The notes under the pieces were generated by a model. It saw only the letters and a program-made list of their open reading frames with translations. It made no database searches and was not told the DNA's origin. The translations under genes were made by a program, and so were the position numbers. This document shows positions 29,534 to 39,704 of a stretch of DNA of 64,000 bases, piece after piece (positions within the stretch are counted from its first letter, which is position 1; each line of letters begins with the position of its first letter). The DNA is taken from contig NZ_NFZV01000001.1 in the NCBI RefSeq assembly GCF_003399765.1, positions 1 through 64,000 on the forward strand, given 5' to 3'. Source of the stretch: Alkalilimnicola ehrlichii. GTDB taxonomy: Bacteria; Pseudomonadota; Gammaproteobacteria; Nitrococcales; AK92.

Positions 29534-30631
29534 TCAGCGATGGTCGTAGGCCGCGTAGTCTTCTTCGGTCATTCCGACCGGTTTGGGTAACCCTCGCGCC
29601 GCAAGCGAGAAGCTGAGCGTTAGCGCCCAGTCCCGATGCACGGTGAAACGGCTGCTGGCGATGATCCGGTTGAGCTGAGAGCGGCTGATTTTAACGTCTT
29701 CCGCGGCTGTATAGTCGCGGTGCCTATTAATACGGCGCAAGGTGTGCAGTGCCATGCTCACCGCCCAGCTGCAAAAGCGGCGTAGCCCTTTCTCTTGGGC
29801 CGGAATCATGAGGGTGTACGCTTGCGCGGCTTGTAGGTGACCATGGGCAATGGCGACCATTTCGCCGATACCTGCCTGATAAGCAGGATCTTCTGCCCAG
29901 TTTGCCTTCGGGTCAAGCTGACAGCCATAGTGGGCGAAGACATCTCTCGGTAACCAGCAGACGCCGCGCGCGCGATCTTCCCATACGTCTTTTAGGATGT
30001 TCGTCATTTGCAGCCCCTGCCCGAACTGTACCGCCAGTTTCATCAGTTGCGAGCGGTGCTTGTTCATGCACGAGGAGTAATCGCAGAAGAGCGTTGTTAA
30101 CATTTCTCCGACAACGCCTGCTACGTGATAGCAATAGTCGTCGAACACTCCGAGCGTATCGAGCCCGTGAGGGCCCTTGCAGCGCTCGAAGCGCGCCATG
30201 CCCTCGCTTAGGATGCGAACGCAGCGGCTGATGGCCCGGCTATGCGCATCGGGTAGCGAGTAGGCGACCCGTAGCACGCGGGATAAGTTGCGCACCAGCT
30301 CGCGCTCGGCGGTAGGCGTATCTTCCCTTAGCTCGTGCAGCAAGCGCTTTGCAAAGTCGGGCGCGGCTTCGTGCCGGTCGACCGCGGCAATTAGCTCGTC
30401 GAACAGCGCTTGTTTTCGATCTCCTTCCGGGTCGACATGATCTTCTATGGTGTCCGCAACGCGGCAGAGCAGGTAGGCGTTAGCCGCGCTTGCGCGTAAC
30501 GCTTCCGGCAACTGAGGAATGGTCAGGGCGAAGCTGCGGGAAACGCCGGATAAGGCGGACTCTTGATAATTCTTGTCCGCCTGAATTTGTAGCGTCGATT
30601 CTGGTTTGAACGGGGAGGCGTTCATGGGCAT
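29534..30631 (-). CDS. Squalene/phytoene synthase-family protein
   Basis: A 365-residue head-to-head prenyl synthase. The first Asp-rich motif is DTIEDH in YLLCRVADTIEDHVDPEGD. The central YCYHVAGVVGEMLTTLF and the second Asp-rich motif NILKDVWEDRARGVCWLP are intact, so it should couple two farnesyl (or geranylgeranyl) diphosphates. Length and the VAGVVG core resemble squalene synthase-type enzymes more than HpnC/HpnD. No hopanoid cyclase or carotenoid gene lies beside it, so the product cannot be named. It starts just upstream of mlaA in the same direction. Confidence 0.82.
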   Translation of the reverse strand: MPMNASPFKPESTLQIQADKNYQESALSGVSRSFALTIPQLPEALRASAANAYLLCRVADTIEDHVDPEGDRKQALFDELIAAVDRHEAAPDFAKRLLHELREDTPTAERELVRNLSRVLRVAYSLPDAHSRAISRCVRILSEGMARFERCKGPHGLDTLGVFDDYCYHVAGVVGEMLTTLFCDYSSCMNKHRSQLMKLAVQFGQGLQMTNILKDVWEDRARGVCWLPRDVFAHYGCQLDPKANWAEDPAYQAGIGEMVAIAHGHLQAAQAYTLMIPAQEKGLRRFCSWAVSMALHTLRRINRHRDYTAAEDVKISRSQLNRIIASSRFTVHRDWALTLSFSLAARGLPKPVGMTEEDYAAYDHR

Positions 30632-30927
30632 AACTTAGCTTTGCCGGCTGTCAAAATTTAAACGTTGCCCTTAGCAGAGGGTTGAAAATAATCTATCGGC
30701 CTTTTGCTAAGGGCGGCACCAAGCGCGTTGTCCGCTACGCGCTTCATGGCCGCAGCGGGATAGGCGGCTGGTTAACCTTGGGCCAACACGATGAATGCCT
30801 ATTGCGGCGCCGTTTTCGTTCGTAAAGAGCGGGAGTATACGCTTAACTGATAGGCAGGGTTCAATCTTTTTCCCGAGAACGGGACTTGCTTAAGGTTTCT
30901 CCGAAGGGCTTGCTGGGGTGTGGGGCG

Positions 30928-32813
30928 TTATGGGGCGTCGTCCTCGGTAACCGGGTTTGGTAATAGTTGTTGAATGTGGCAAATCAGGTAATGGGGTTGG
31001 CCGTCGGCCTCGCAGACTTGAACGACGCTGACTCTAACCTGAACAGTGCCGCCGTCTTTGCGGATATAACGCTTTACGTAGTCAAACTGCTTGCTGTCGC
31101 TGTTTGCGGCTCTAGCGGCCAGGCTCGCGCCATTGTAACGGTCGGCCGGATGGGTGATGTCGTCGATGCTGAGTTCGCGCATTTCGGATTTGCTATAACC
31201 AAGCAGCGTGCAGAAGGACTGATTGACCCGGATCAGCTGCGTACCGTCGGCCGTGGCGAGGGCTACCGGTTGCGCGGCGGAGTCGAATACCGAGCGGTAA
31301 AGGACCTCTCGTTCTCGCAGTGCTTCGAGCCGCGGTTCGTGGCGGCGATTGTCGCGCGCTACAGTGATGATGTCGTTGACTTCCCCAGTCTGGGGTCGAT
31401 CACGACGCGACTGAGTGTGTCGAGCCAAATAAACCGGCCTGAGTTATCCCGAGCCCGATAGCTGCCGCTATAGATGCCGGGGTGGTTGCGGGCATGGTCC
31501 TGAGCCCGTTTATGACGGAAAACCTCGCCCGGATGTAGGAAATCGAAGTAAGAACGGCCGATGAGTTCGTCGGGTTCGTAGCCAAGGATGTCGACCGTGG
31601 CGGGGGATATGTCGAGAATGCGCCCGTCGTACGCGGAGGTTCGAACGATGATGTCGGGAGCGTCGTTGACTAATGCGCGTAGGCGGGCCTCTTTACGTTG
31701 CAGATTTTCCAGTTGCTGGTGCTGCTCGGCAACGTCTTGACTGAGCGAAGAGGATTGCTCGTCGTATCGACGGCTGTGTTCGCTGCCCGCCAGAGCGCTC
31801 GCAAAACGTCGTCTCTGGGAGGATAGGTAGCCGCCCAAGGCTAGGCTTAGCACGGCCCCTACCAACAGCACGCCGAGACTGACGGCATGAGAACCCTGCG
31901 TTTCGATACGGTTAGTCGGTGTGAGAATCAGTTCCCATTGCCGCCCTGCCACCTCCAAGCGCGTGCTGACGTGATCGTAACCTTTCAGGTAGCTTATCAA
32001 CGAGCTTTGGCTGCTTCGGTTCTGCCATTCGCGGATGCCGGTTTCGGAGTACAGGGGCGTGGTAGCGTCGGTTACATCGAAAAGGTGGGGTATGAATTTT
32101 GGCGGTAACCCCGCGAAGAACTGCTTGAGAAAACGCTCGCTGTCATAACTAATGACAACGGCACCGAATGCATCGTCCTGTGGTTGATTGGTACGATAGA
32201 CCGGTTGTAGGAGCGCAAAGCCGACGCCGTTGGTTTTGTGGTCGGTAACCAATTTGCCGCTGGCGGCCGTTGCCCGCTGGTCGAGTGCGGTTCGGAGCGT
32301 GTCGCGGTAAGCTGGCGCGCTTGCCGGCTGAAGGCCGATCAGGCTCGGCCGCAGCCATGTCGGTGCGACCTCCGTGACCACGAATGTGTGCTCTTGCCCG
32401 GTTCCGTTCGACCAGTTCGTGTCGCCTGCCTTAACCGGTGCGGCGTCGATCAGGTGGGTTTCGTTATCGGTTACCCGCGGTGCCCAGGCAAGCCCCATCA
32501 TCTCGGGGTAGCTTTCAAGAATTAATGGCGCCATGCCGGAGAATCGTTCTGCCGGCGTCTCCGGCGAATGGCGGAGGATATTGCCGATGACTTCGGCGGC
32601 TTTGAGGTTGTGTTGGATACCGATTTCAACGGCGGCTATCCATGGCTGGGCTTGTTGTTCCAGCTCGCTTGTCCAACGGTCGCGTTCGAAACGATAAGAG
32701 GCCAAGCTGAGTAGAAAGGTCGCTACCAGTGCGACAATAACGATTGCAACATTAGCCGCTGCGGGCCCCGCTAATGGGCGGTGCGATGGCGTTTGAGAAT
32801 TATCCTTGGTCAT
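30928..32813 (-). CDS. Membrane sensor with CHASE and two PAS domains, no output domain (frameshifted)
   Basis: A protein of about 628 residues. The N-terminal helix (ANVAIVIVALVATFLLSL) and a second helix near residue 310 (SLGVLLVGAVLSLALGGYL) flank a periplasmic CHASE domain (SYPEMMGLAWAPRV ... GVGFALLQPVYR). After a short coiled coil come PAS 1 (APDIIVRTSAYDGRILDISPA) and PAS 2 (QPVALATADGTQLIRVNQSF, with GYSKSEMRELSI). The protein then ends; no kinase, GGDEF, EAL or methyl-accepting domain is present. One G is missing in the run at 31392-31395 (VVIDP to QTGEVNDIITV). It may signal through a partner protein. Confidence 0.78.
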
Positions 32814-33196
32814 AATGTGCGTATGGGGTCCTTCCCAAGTCGACGCTTTTCGTTCGGCTATCTTAAGCCTCGTCGATCTGCCTATAGAGGTGCTACAGGG
32901 TGCAGGTTATGCCTCTGCAACCCGGTCAGCCGGTATGGCAGTGCCGTTACCTATGTTGCGCGCCACTTTATCTTGCATAGGGCTGTGCCCTGCCGCCAGG
33001 GGACGGTTCGCCTTGTTTTTAGTAAGTCGCCCATGGGGCGCCGCTCGGCGGTCTTTTGCCGCATCTTTCGGCGCCCAGGGAGAGGCAAGAGGGTTGTTCA
33101 GTGTTTCCTTAAAATGTTCTTTGCATCGTTTGAGTCATAAATTTAGCGCGTTATTGTCGTTCTCGGCAAGGCAATGTTGACAGTAGGTTGATTTTC

Positions 33197-34209
33197 TTAA
33201 TCATTAGAAAATTCAAAAGAATCGTAATACAAATGTTCTTCCGCTAGCCCGTGCGCCCGAAATTGTTGTTTGGCCGCTTCGATCATGGCCGGCGGGCCGC
33301 TCATATACACGTCGAACAGGCTGAGGTCCGTATACGTTCGCAGCAAGGCTTCGTGTACGAACCCCGACTCGCCGTGCCAGGTATCGTCGGTGGCGGGCTC
33401 GGACAAGACCGGGGTGTAGTGGAAGTTGGCGTATTGCCGTGCCCATGCTTTGGGCAGTTCGTCCAGATACAGGTCGCGCCGAGCCCGTACCCCCAGAACA
33501 AATGAATCGGGCGCTCGATGCCGAGGTGAAAGGCATGTTCGAGCATGCCTTTAAGTGGAGCGAAGCCGGTGCCGCCGGCCATCATCAGGATTGGGCGCGG
33601 AGAGTCCTCGCGTAAGTAAAACTGGCCGAGCGGCCCCTCTAGACGAAGCAGTGCTTGCTCTTTGAGTTCGTTAAAAACGAAGCCGGTGAAGTGTCCGCCT
33701 TCGACCAAACGGATGTGGAGTTCGAGCAATTCGTCGTCATGTGGCGCATTGGCAATCGAAAAGCCCCGGCGCCGGCCGTCTTTAAGTAAAATATCGATGT
33801 ACTGCCCGGCCAAAAACTGCAATCTGTGGGTTGCCGGCGTCTTCAAGTAGAGGCGGCGTACATCGTGGGCAAGGTTTTCGATCTTAACGACTCGGCACGG
33901 TAGCTTGCGAGGCGGGATGTCGGCCCCGGCCTTGAGTTCCCGGACTGCGACGGTCAGGTCGCTGGTAGGCTGAGCCTGGCAGAGAAACGCTTGGCCTGCG
34001 GCCTCGTCTGCCGCATTCAGCCCGGCGGGGCGTCCGCGCGGATAGTCGATGCTGCCGGAAAGGACTTTCCCGGCGCAACTGCCGCAATTGCCGCCGCGAC
34101 AGCTATAGGGAATGACGATGCCCTGGCGGAGGGCCGCGTCGAGAACGGTCTCGCCCTCGCCTACCGTTAGCGTATGGCCACTGGGTTGTAGGGTAACGGT
34201 ATAGCTCAT
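33197..34209 (-). CDS. 2Fe-2S/FAD/NAD reductase next to ubiD (frameshifted)
   Basis: Three domains in order. A plant-type 2Fe-2S ferredoxin carries the four cysteines in YSCRGGNCGSCAG...FLCQAQ. An FAD domain follows (AGQYIDILLKDGRRRGFSIANAP). An NAD-binding domain carries MMAGGTGFAPLKGML and ends DVYMSGPPAMIEAAKQQF with a terminal SFEFSND. It matches proteins named CDP-6-deoxy-delta-3,4-glucoseen reductase, which in many gammaproteobacteria sit next to ubiD; the name does not prove that reaction. One base is missing in the C5 run at 33490-33494 (LFWG to VRARRDLYLDELPK). Four bases separate it from ubiD, so they form an operon. Confidence 0.83.
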
Positions 34210-34213
34210 GATG

Positions 34214-35676
34214 TTAGATTCCGAGTTCTGGCCAAAGGTCGTCGATACGCGCTTTTACCTCTGGGTCCATGGTAATGGGCCTACCCCATTCGCGGTCGGT
34301 TTCGCCAGGCCATTTGTTGGTGGCATCGAAGCCTATTTTGAGCCGAGTCCCGAGACTGGGGAGGCAAAGTCCAGATAATCGATGGGTGTGTTATCGATAA
34401 TTGTGCAGTCTCGCGCCGGGTCCATGCGAGTGGTCATCGCCCAGATGACGTCTTTCCAGTCGCGGGCATTAACGTCGTCGTCCGTGACAATCACGAACTT
34501 GGTGTACATGAACTGGCGCAGAAAGGACCACACACCGAGCATGACGCGTTTAGCGTGGCCGGGGTATTGTTTCTTCATGGTCACTACCGCCATGCGATAA
34601 GAGCAACCCTCGGGCGGCAGATAGAAGTCGACGATCTCTGGGAATTGTTTGCGTAGAATGGGGACGAAGACTTCGTTCAGTGCGACGCCCAGCACGGCGG
34701 GTTCGTCCGGCGGGCGGCCCGTATAGGTGCTGTGGTAAATCGGTTGTTCGCGGTGGGTGATGCGATCGATCGTGAAGACCGGGAATCGATCCACTTCGTT
34801 GTAGTAGCCGGTGTGATCGCCAAACGGACCTTCCGGCGCCGTATCGTTAGGGTGAATATGTCCTTCGAGGACAAATTCGGCGCTGGCCGGTACTTGTAAA
34901 TCGGAGCCCAGGCATTTGACGACTTCGGTTTTGCTTCCCCGTAAAAGACCGGCAAAAGCGTATTCGGATAAGGTATCCGGTACCGGTGTTACCGCCCCGA
35001 GGATGGTAGCGGGGTCGGCACCTAAGGCAACGGCTACCGGAAACGGTTCGCCAGGGTGGGCCTGTTGCCATTCGCGGAAGTCCAGCGCCCCGCCTCGGTG
35101 CGATAGCCAGCGCATGATGACGCGATTTCGGCCGATGACCTGCTGTCGGTAGATGCCCAGGTTCTGGCGCTTTTTGTGAGGGCCGCGAGTGACGACCAAG
35201 GCCCAAGTGATGAGCGGCCCCGCATCGCCCGGCCAACACGTCTGAATGGGTAGTTGCGACAGATCGATGGCGTCTCCTTCCAGGACATGCGCTTGGCAGG
35301 GAGCTTTACGCACTTCCTTGGGCGCCATGTTCAGGACTTGTTTGAATATCGGCAGCGACTGCCAAGCATCCTTTAAGCCTTTGGGCGGCTCGGGTTCTTT
35401 CAAAAAAGCGAGTAGACGGCCAATTTCTCGCAGCGATTCGACATCCTCCGCACCCATGCCCAGGGCAACGCGACGTGGGGTACCGAAGAGATTGCCGAGT
35501 ACAGGGACCGTGTGCCCCTTCGGGTTTTCGAATAGCAGCGCCGGCCCTTCTGCACGTAAGGTACGGTCGCAGATCTCGGTCATCTCTAGATGGGGATCGA
35601 CCGGCACCTGTATGCGTTTCAGTTCGCCTTCGGCTTCCAGCTTGTTGAGAAAATCACGCAGATCACGGTACTTCAC
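34214..35676 (-). CDS. ubiD: UbiD, 4-hydroxy-3-polyprenylbenzoate decarboxylase (frameshifted)
   Basis: UbiD decarboxylates the polyprenylated ring in ubiquinone synthesis and needs prenylated FMN. Motifs include [21 protein letters not shown], the prFMN/metal-site region [35 protein letters not shown] and [20 protein letters not shown]. The GTG at 35676 aligns with the family start and has GGAGA upstream. A premature TAG follows SPVSGLGSK. One more T in the T4 run at 34336-34339 continues the frame as [20 protein letters not shown] to a stop at 34214-34216. The restored length is about 487 residues, as in E. coli. ubiX is not in the window. Confidence 0.92.
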
Positions 35677-36026
35677 GCTACCCGAGTCTCCTCGCAATGT
35701 TAGGGCAGGGCTAAACCCTAACATATGAGTAAGGAGGAGGGGTTCTTTTTACGCGAAAGCGCGTACGGGAAGCCGAGAGCGGGATTTTGTCACTAAAATT
35801 AGCATATGTTTGTATTTTTATATGCGGCTGATTTTATTTGGTATTTCTGCTCATCGGCCCCAGGATTGAAGCCGCGAGGGGCTCCACTCGTATCTCTCTT
35901 GTCTACCTGACTCGTGCGCCGTGCACCGTTCGGCTTGGTCAGGTTCTTGTCTTCGGCTCTTCGGTAGCCTCGACGCGAATAACGACGATCTTGCCCTTTG
36001 ATAGCGTAACGCAAGGATGCCGCGCA

Positions 36027-37426
36027 ATGGTACGACGTAATCTTATTTATGTTCGCCAAGGGCCCGCCGACCCTGAGTGTCCGCTGCAGGCACACCTGTG
36101 CGATTGGGATATCGAAGAGACAACGTTTCGCCAGGTGCTACGTGCGGGGGCGGGTGCTGCGCGGGTCGGGCTGGCCCGGGTCGATTCGACCGCACAGCTT
36201 GATGTTCTAGAACGTGTGTTGACCGTGCTTTGCGATACGGAGTGGATTCTCCTGATTCCTCCTAATCTGTTGTCCGACCCTCGTTTGCGGGCTTTGGTGT
36301 ACCGCTGTTGTTTCGATTACCACGCCTTGCCTCTAGACCCGCACCGGCTGCGCTTCAGTGTCGGTCACGCCGAGGGTATGTCCAGGCTACGCGAGTCGCC
36401 GGTGGGGAGTTCGGCGGATGTCGAAGGGGAGATGGTGGGGGTCAGCCCGGTGATGCAGCGGATGTTCCGATTACTGCGCAAGGTGGCGCGGACCGATGCA
36501 CCGGTTCTGATTCAGGGTGAGAGCGGTACGGGAAAGGAGCTGGCGGCAAAAGCGATTCATGAGCGCTCGGCCCGGGCTCAAGGCCCTTTTGTTGCGGTGA
36601 ACTGCGGCGCTTTGCCGGCCTCGTTGATTCAGTCCGAGCTGTTCGGTCATGAAAAGGCGCCTTTACCGGTGCTAATCAGCGTAAGGCCGGGCGTATCGAA
36701 GCGGCCGCAGGCGGCACTATTTTCCTGGATGAGATCGGCGATCTACCGCTGGATTTACAGGTGAATTTGCTGCGGTTTCTGCAGGAGAAAACAATAGAGC
36801 GCGTCGGCGGCGCGGAGTCGATTACGGTCGATGTGCGGGTCATTGCCGCTACCCACGTCGATCTCGACGCTGCCGTCGAAGCCGGCCGTTTTCGAGCCGA
36901 TTTGTACTATCGCTTGAATGTTCTTCGGGTGGAGTGCCCGCCGCTGCGGCGGCGTCATGGCGATGTTCCAGTGTTGGCCGAGTTTTTCTTTCGCCAGTTC
37001 AGTGCCGATAAGGGGCCGGCCTTGAAAGGGCTAAGCCGGAAGGCGCTAGAGGCAATGAGTCAGCATACCTGGCCGGGCAACGTACGCGAACTGATTAACC
37101 GGGTGCGGCGTGCCATCGTTATGTGCGAACGGCGCCTAATTATGCCGGAGGATCTAGGCTTGGGCGGCCAGGGCGGAGCCTTTACGACGACGTTAGCCGA
37201 GGCTCGAGCGGCTGCCGAGTTAGATGCCGTCGAGCGAGCGTTGGCCCAGGCCGGCGGTAATATCTCGCGCGCGGCCGAGCAGCTAGGGGTTTCGCGGGTG
37301 ACTTTGTACCGCTTGCTGGATCGTTACGATCTGCCGCTTCCCGGCCAGCAGGTTCGCGAGCCTGCGGCCTCCGTTGACACCTCTTCCAAAGAAGAACTTG
37401 TGGCCCTTCCTGGGCAGCGCCCCTAG
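36027..37426 (+). CDS. VpsR-like sigma-54-dependent transcriptional activator (frameshifted)
   Basis: An activator of about 466 residues. The N-terminal VpsR-type receiver-like domain (about 1-115) ends with [24 protein letters not shown]. The AAA+ domain has Walker A GESGTGKE, the sigma-54 contact GAFTGA (split by the frameshift), Walker [15 protein letters not shown] and [11 protein letters not shown]. The C-terminal Fis-type helix-turn-helix is [31 protein letters not shown] base is missing near 36652-36657 (FGHEK to GAFTG). VpsR-type regulators control biofilm matrix genes. Its probable targets are the two sigma-54 promoters at 39580 and 42680. AAGGA precedes the ATG at 36027. Confidence 0.87.
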
Positions 37427-37516
37427 CGATCCTTTCCACGCAATCGATAAAACGTTTTCGACATTATCCGTTTTCCCTGCGGCCCGATGCGAGGCCATTG
37501 TTCGATGGGAGACCTC

Positions 37517-38545
37517 ATGAGAAAGCTGATTGCAAACGGTATATGGCTGACAGTTGCGGTTTCGACGTCGATGGCTGTTGCGGATGTCGGCTCGGAGGCA
37601 AGAGTGGCCGATCCGGCTCTACGACACCAGGGGCCGACCGTGCTGACGCCGCGAGGCAGCTTGGTATTCGAGCCGGGCTTGCAATTTACTCATTCCTCGG
37701 GAACCGATGTGGCTATCGAGGGTTACACTGTTGTTCCCGCCGTGCTGGTCGGATTGATCAACGTGAGCGAATCGCAGCGCGACACGCTCACCGCGAGTGC
37801 GACCCTGCGTTACGGTTTGTTTCACCGTTTAGAGGTCGAAGCACGGGTTCCTTATGTGTACAAGAAAGAGGCGGTTCGTGAGCGGGATATTTTCGACGGC
37901 TCGTCAAACGATATCGTTCGCGATTCTAGTGGGCAAGGGGTGGGCGATGTGGAGTTTGCATTGCGCTACCAACTCAACAGCCCCCAATCCGGCGGCGCGT
38001 TTTATCTGGCTAACCTGCGAGTTAAAACCCGCACGGGTACGGACCCGTTCGAGGTCGACCGCATCCGCTTGTATGCGGATACCGGCGACGGCGATAGAGT
38101 TTTTGTCGGCGAGGTTTACGAGGAGCAGCCGACCGGTTCGGGGTTTCGTTCGTTCCAGCCGAGCTTAAGCTTTGTGTATCCGACCGAGCCGGCGGTCATG
38201 TTCGGTAGCGTCAGTTACCTGTGGAATGTCGAACGCGATGTGAGCGGGCATGGTCGGATCGATCCCGGCGATGCACTGGGATTTAACTACGGTATGGGGT
38301 TTGGTATTAATGCGCAGACGTCGTTCAATCTTGGCTACGACCATAGCATTGTATTCAAAACCCGCCGTGACGATGATGCAGGCCTGGATGCGGTGTTCGA
38401 CCGCTTTCATGTCGGCTCGCTATTGTTTGGTTTGTCGCATCGCTTATCGCCGCGAACGCGTTTGAATGTTTCGCTCGCATTGGGCGTTACCGAGAACGCA
38501 CCGGATGTTCAGGTCGGTTTACGTTTGCCGGTTACCCTTTGGTAA
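37517..38545 (+). CDS. Secreted outer-membrane barrel/transporter-like protein of the repeat-protein locus
   Basis: A protein of about 342 residues with a signal peptide (MRKLIANGIWLTVAVSTSMAVA). The mature part is rich in amphipathic strands (GSLVFEPGLQFTHSS, LTASATLRYGLFHRLEVEARVPYVY, FQPSLSFVYPTEPAVMFGSVSYLWNVERDV, LNVSLALGVTENAPDVQVGLRLPVTLW). It ends in Trp, as expected for an outer-membrane barrel. The pattern resembles the PF13557 'transporter' barrels. It lies downstream of the sigma-54 activator and converges on the first repeat-protein gene. A FapF-like role in secreting the repeat proteins is inferred from context only. GGGAG precedes the ATG. Confidence 0.65.
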   Translation: MRKLIANGIWLTVAVSTSMAVADVGSEARVADPALRHQGPTVLTPRGSLVFEPGLQFTHSSGTDVAIEGYTVVPAVLVGLINVSESQRDTLTASATLRYGLFHRLEVEARVPYVYKKEAVRERDIFDGSSNDIVRDSSGQGVGDVEFALRYQLNSPQSGGAFYLANLRVKTRTGTDPFEVDRIRLYADTGDGDRVFVGEVYEEQPTGSGFRSFQPSLSFVYPTEPAVMFGSVSYLWNVERDVSGHGRIDPGDALGFNYGMGFGINAQTSFNLGYDHSIVFKTRRDDDAGLDAVFDRFHVGSLLFGLSHRLSPRTRLNVSLALGVTENAPDVQVGLRLPVTLW

Positions 38546-38565
38546 CTCATCGAGCCTGAAAGGAG

Positions 38566-38590
38566 CGGGTGCCCGGCGGGCACCCGTTTT
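38566..38590. terminator. Terminator between the barrel gene and repeat-protein gene 1
   Basis: The 9-bp perfect stem CGGGTGCCC / GGGCACCCG has a GGC loop and is followed by TTTT in the rightward direction. It lies between two convergent genes and may also stop leftward transcripts. Confidence 0.85.
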
Positions 38591-38619
38591 CGATTGTTTC
38601 TTGTTTTTCGTCCGGGAGC

Positions 38620-39471
38620 TTAGAAGTTCAGGTTGCCTTGGACGTTGACGCTTTGTTGAGCCGCGCTGTTAAAGCCGGAGTTCTGGCTGACTTGGCTGAT
38701 GCCGCTGACGCCCGCGAAGGCGCCGTCGTCCAAAATGTTGACCCCGACGTTGAGGAAGAAGCCCGCTCCGCCTCCAACCTCGTTTTCGCTGACGGTGGCA
38801 TCCAACTCGCTGGCGGCCACGACGTTGAAGGAGTCGTTGAACACCCCCGACTTGTCGCCGGAAGCTATCAGGTTGCCGTCATTGGCTGCGACTGCCCCGT
38901 CGCCTGCCGCTATGTTGTTGTTGTCGCTGCCTTGCAGAGCGGTTGCACCGTCGCCGGAGGCGATCGCATTTTCGTCGTCGACGGCGATGGCGCCATCGCC
39001 GGTGGCGATATTGTTGTCATCGTTTTCCTCGTATAGCGCGACTGAGCGCTCGCCGTTGGCGAGGTTGTTGTCGTCGTTCATGGCCTGAGAGTATTTGCCG
39101 AGGGCGATATTATTGTCGCTGTCGGCGGCCAGGCTCTTGTTGCCGGTGGCGTTGACGTTGCCGCTGCTGTTGGCTTGCGCAACGCTGCCTTCGCTGGCAA
39201 TGGCGTTGTCGTCGTTGAGCGCGTTGGCGTTATCGCCGGCGGCTACGTTGTTGTCGTCGTTCATGGCAATGGAGCCCAGGGATGCATTGTTGTTGTCGCT
39301 GTTGCCGGTGTGCTGGGCGATCGAGCCGGAGTCGGCGACGTTGTTGCCTTCGATGAGGAAATCTTCGTCGACGAAAATGACTTCGACATTCACCGTGGTG
39401 TCTTGTGCGGCTGCCTGAGCGGCAAAGATGAGCCCTAAGGCGGTGGCGGCAAGAGTGGTAGTCTTTCGCAT
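38620..39471 (-). CDS. Secreted Asn/Asp-rich repeat protein 1 (candidate fibre or adhesin subunit)
   Basis: A 283-residue exported protein. A Sec signal (MRKTTTLAATALGLIFAAQAAAQ) is followed by about 12 imperfect repeats of 14-18 residues, with a consensus close to NNIAxGDGAxAxxxDD (for example NNIATGDGAIAVDDE, NAIASGDGATALQGSD, NNIAAGDGAVAAND). The spacing and the AxxG/SxA pattern recall YadA-head beta-roll repeats; the Asn/Gly richness recalls Fap and curli subunits. The C-terminus GISQVSQNSGFNSAAQQSV is shared with its paralogue. It has its own sigma-54 promoter and an AAGGAG ribosome site. No membrane anchor or autotransporter domain is present. Confidence 0.72.
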   Translation of the reverse strand: MRKTTTLAATALGLIFAAQAAAQDTTVNVEVIFVDEDFLIEGNNVADSGSIAQHTGNSDNNNASLGSIAMNDDNNVAAGDNANALNDDNAIASEGSVAQANSSGNVNATGNKSLAADSDNNIALGKYSQAMNDDNNLANGERSVALYEENDDNNIATGDGAIAVDDENAIASGDGATALQGSDNNNIAAGDGAVAANDGNLIASGDKSGVFNDSFNVVAASELDATVSENEVGGGAGFFLNVGVNILDDGAFAGVSGISQVSQNSGFNSAAQQSVNVQGNLNF

Positions 39472-39579
39472 ACTGTCTGAACTCCTTTTCTAACGATGAA
39501 AATAAGAATGGCTGCCCTTGGGGCTGGCGCATGGTACGCGGGACCATGGCTTTTGTCAGAGAATGCCGTACTTAACCAA

Positions 39580-39594
39580 GCAGGATTGATGCCA
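39580..39594 (-). promoter_or_regulatory. Sigma-54 promoter of repeat-protein gene 1
   Basis: Read leftward: TGGCATCAATCCTGC. The GG and GC elements have the exact -24/-12 spacing of TGGCACG-N4-TTGC. It lies about 109 bases before the ATG at 39471. The matching promoter for the paralogue (42680) is at almost the same distance. Confidence 0.75.
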
Positions 39595-39686
39595 GGTTTC
39601 CATGTCTTTGTAATGTACTGATTTTGAATTGTTTTATTTTTCCCTTTTGGGCTATTGGCGGTCGCTGGTTAACGGGGCAAATTAAT

Positions 39687-39704
39687 GTGTTAATGTGCTG
39701 AAAC
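39687..39704 (-). promoter_or_regulatory. Candidate activator-binding site upstream of repeat-protein gene 1
   Basis: The 18-mer GTGTTAATGTGCTGAAAC (plus strand) lies 93 bases upstream of the sigma-54 promoter. A copy with 15 of 18 bases the same lies 96 bases upstream of the other sigma-54 promoter (42790). The consensus GTTTCAG-N4-TTAACAC is an imperfect inverted repeat, as expected for a Fis-type activator. Binding by the VpsR-like protein is inferred. Confidence 0.55.

Noticed and set aside
32814-33196. The 380-base gap upstream of the sensor gene as a possible riboswitch or small RNA
   Set aside because: No recognisable riboswitch core or strong conserved-looking fold was found; rightward frames there have no start signals. 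It is left unassigned.
35725-36026. The gap of about 300 bases before the VpsR-like activator as a coding extension
   Set aside because: The frame is open but not family-like, and AAGGA precedes the ATG at 36027. The stretch is AT-rich and probably promoter sequence.
38569-39438. Rightward Val/Ala-rich frames opposite the repeat-protein genes, which look like secreted proteins
   Set aside because: They are translations of the antisense strand of the Asn/Asp repeats. The leftward frames have signal peptides, ribosome sites and sigma-54 promoters.
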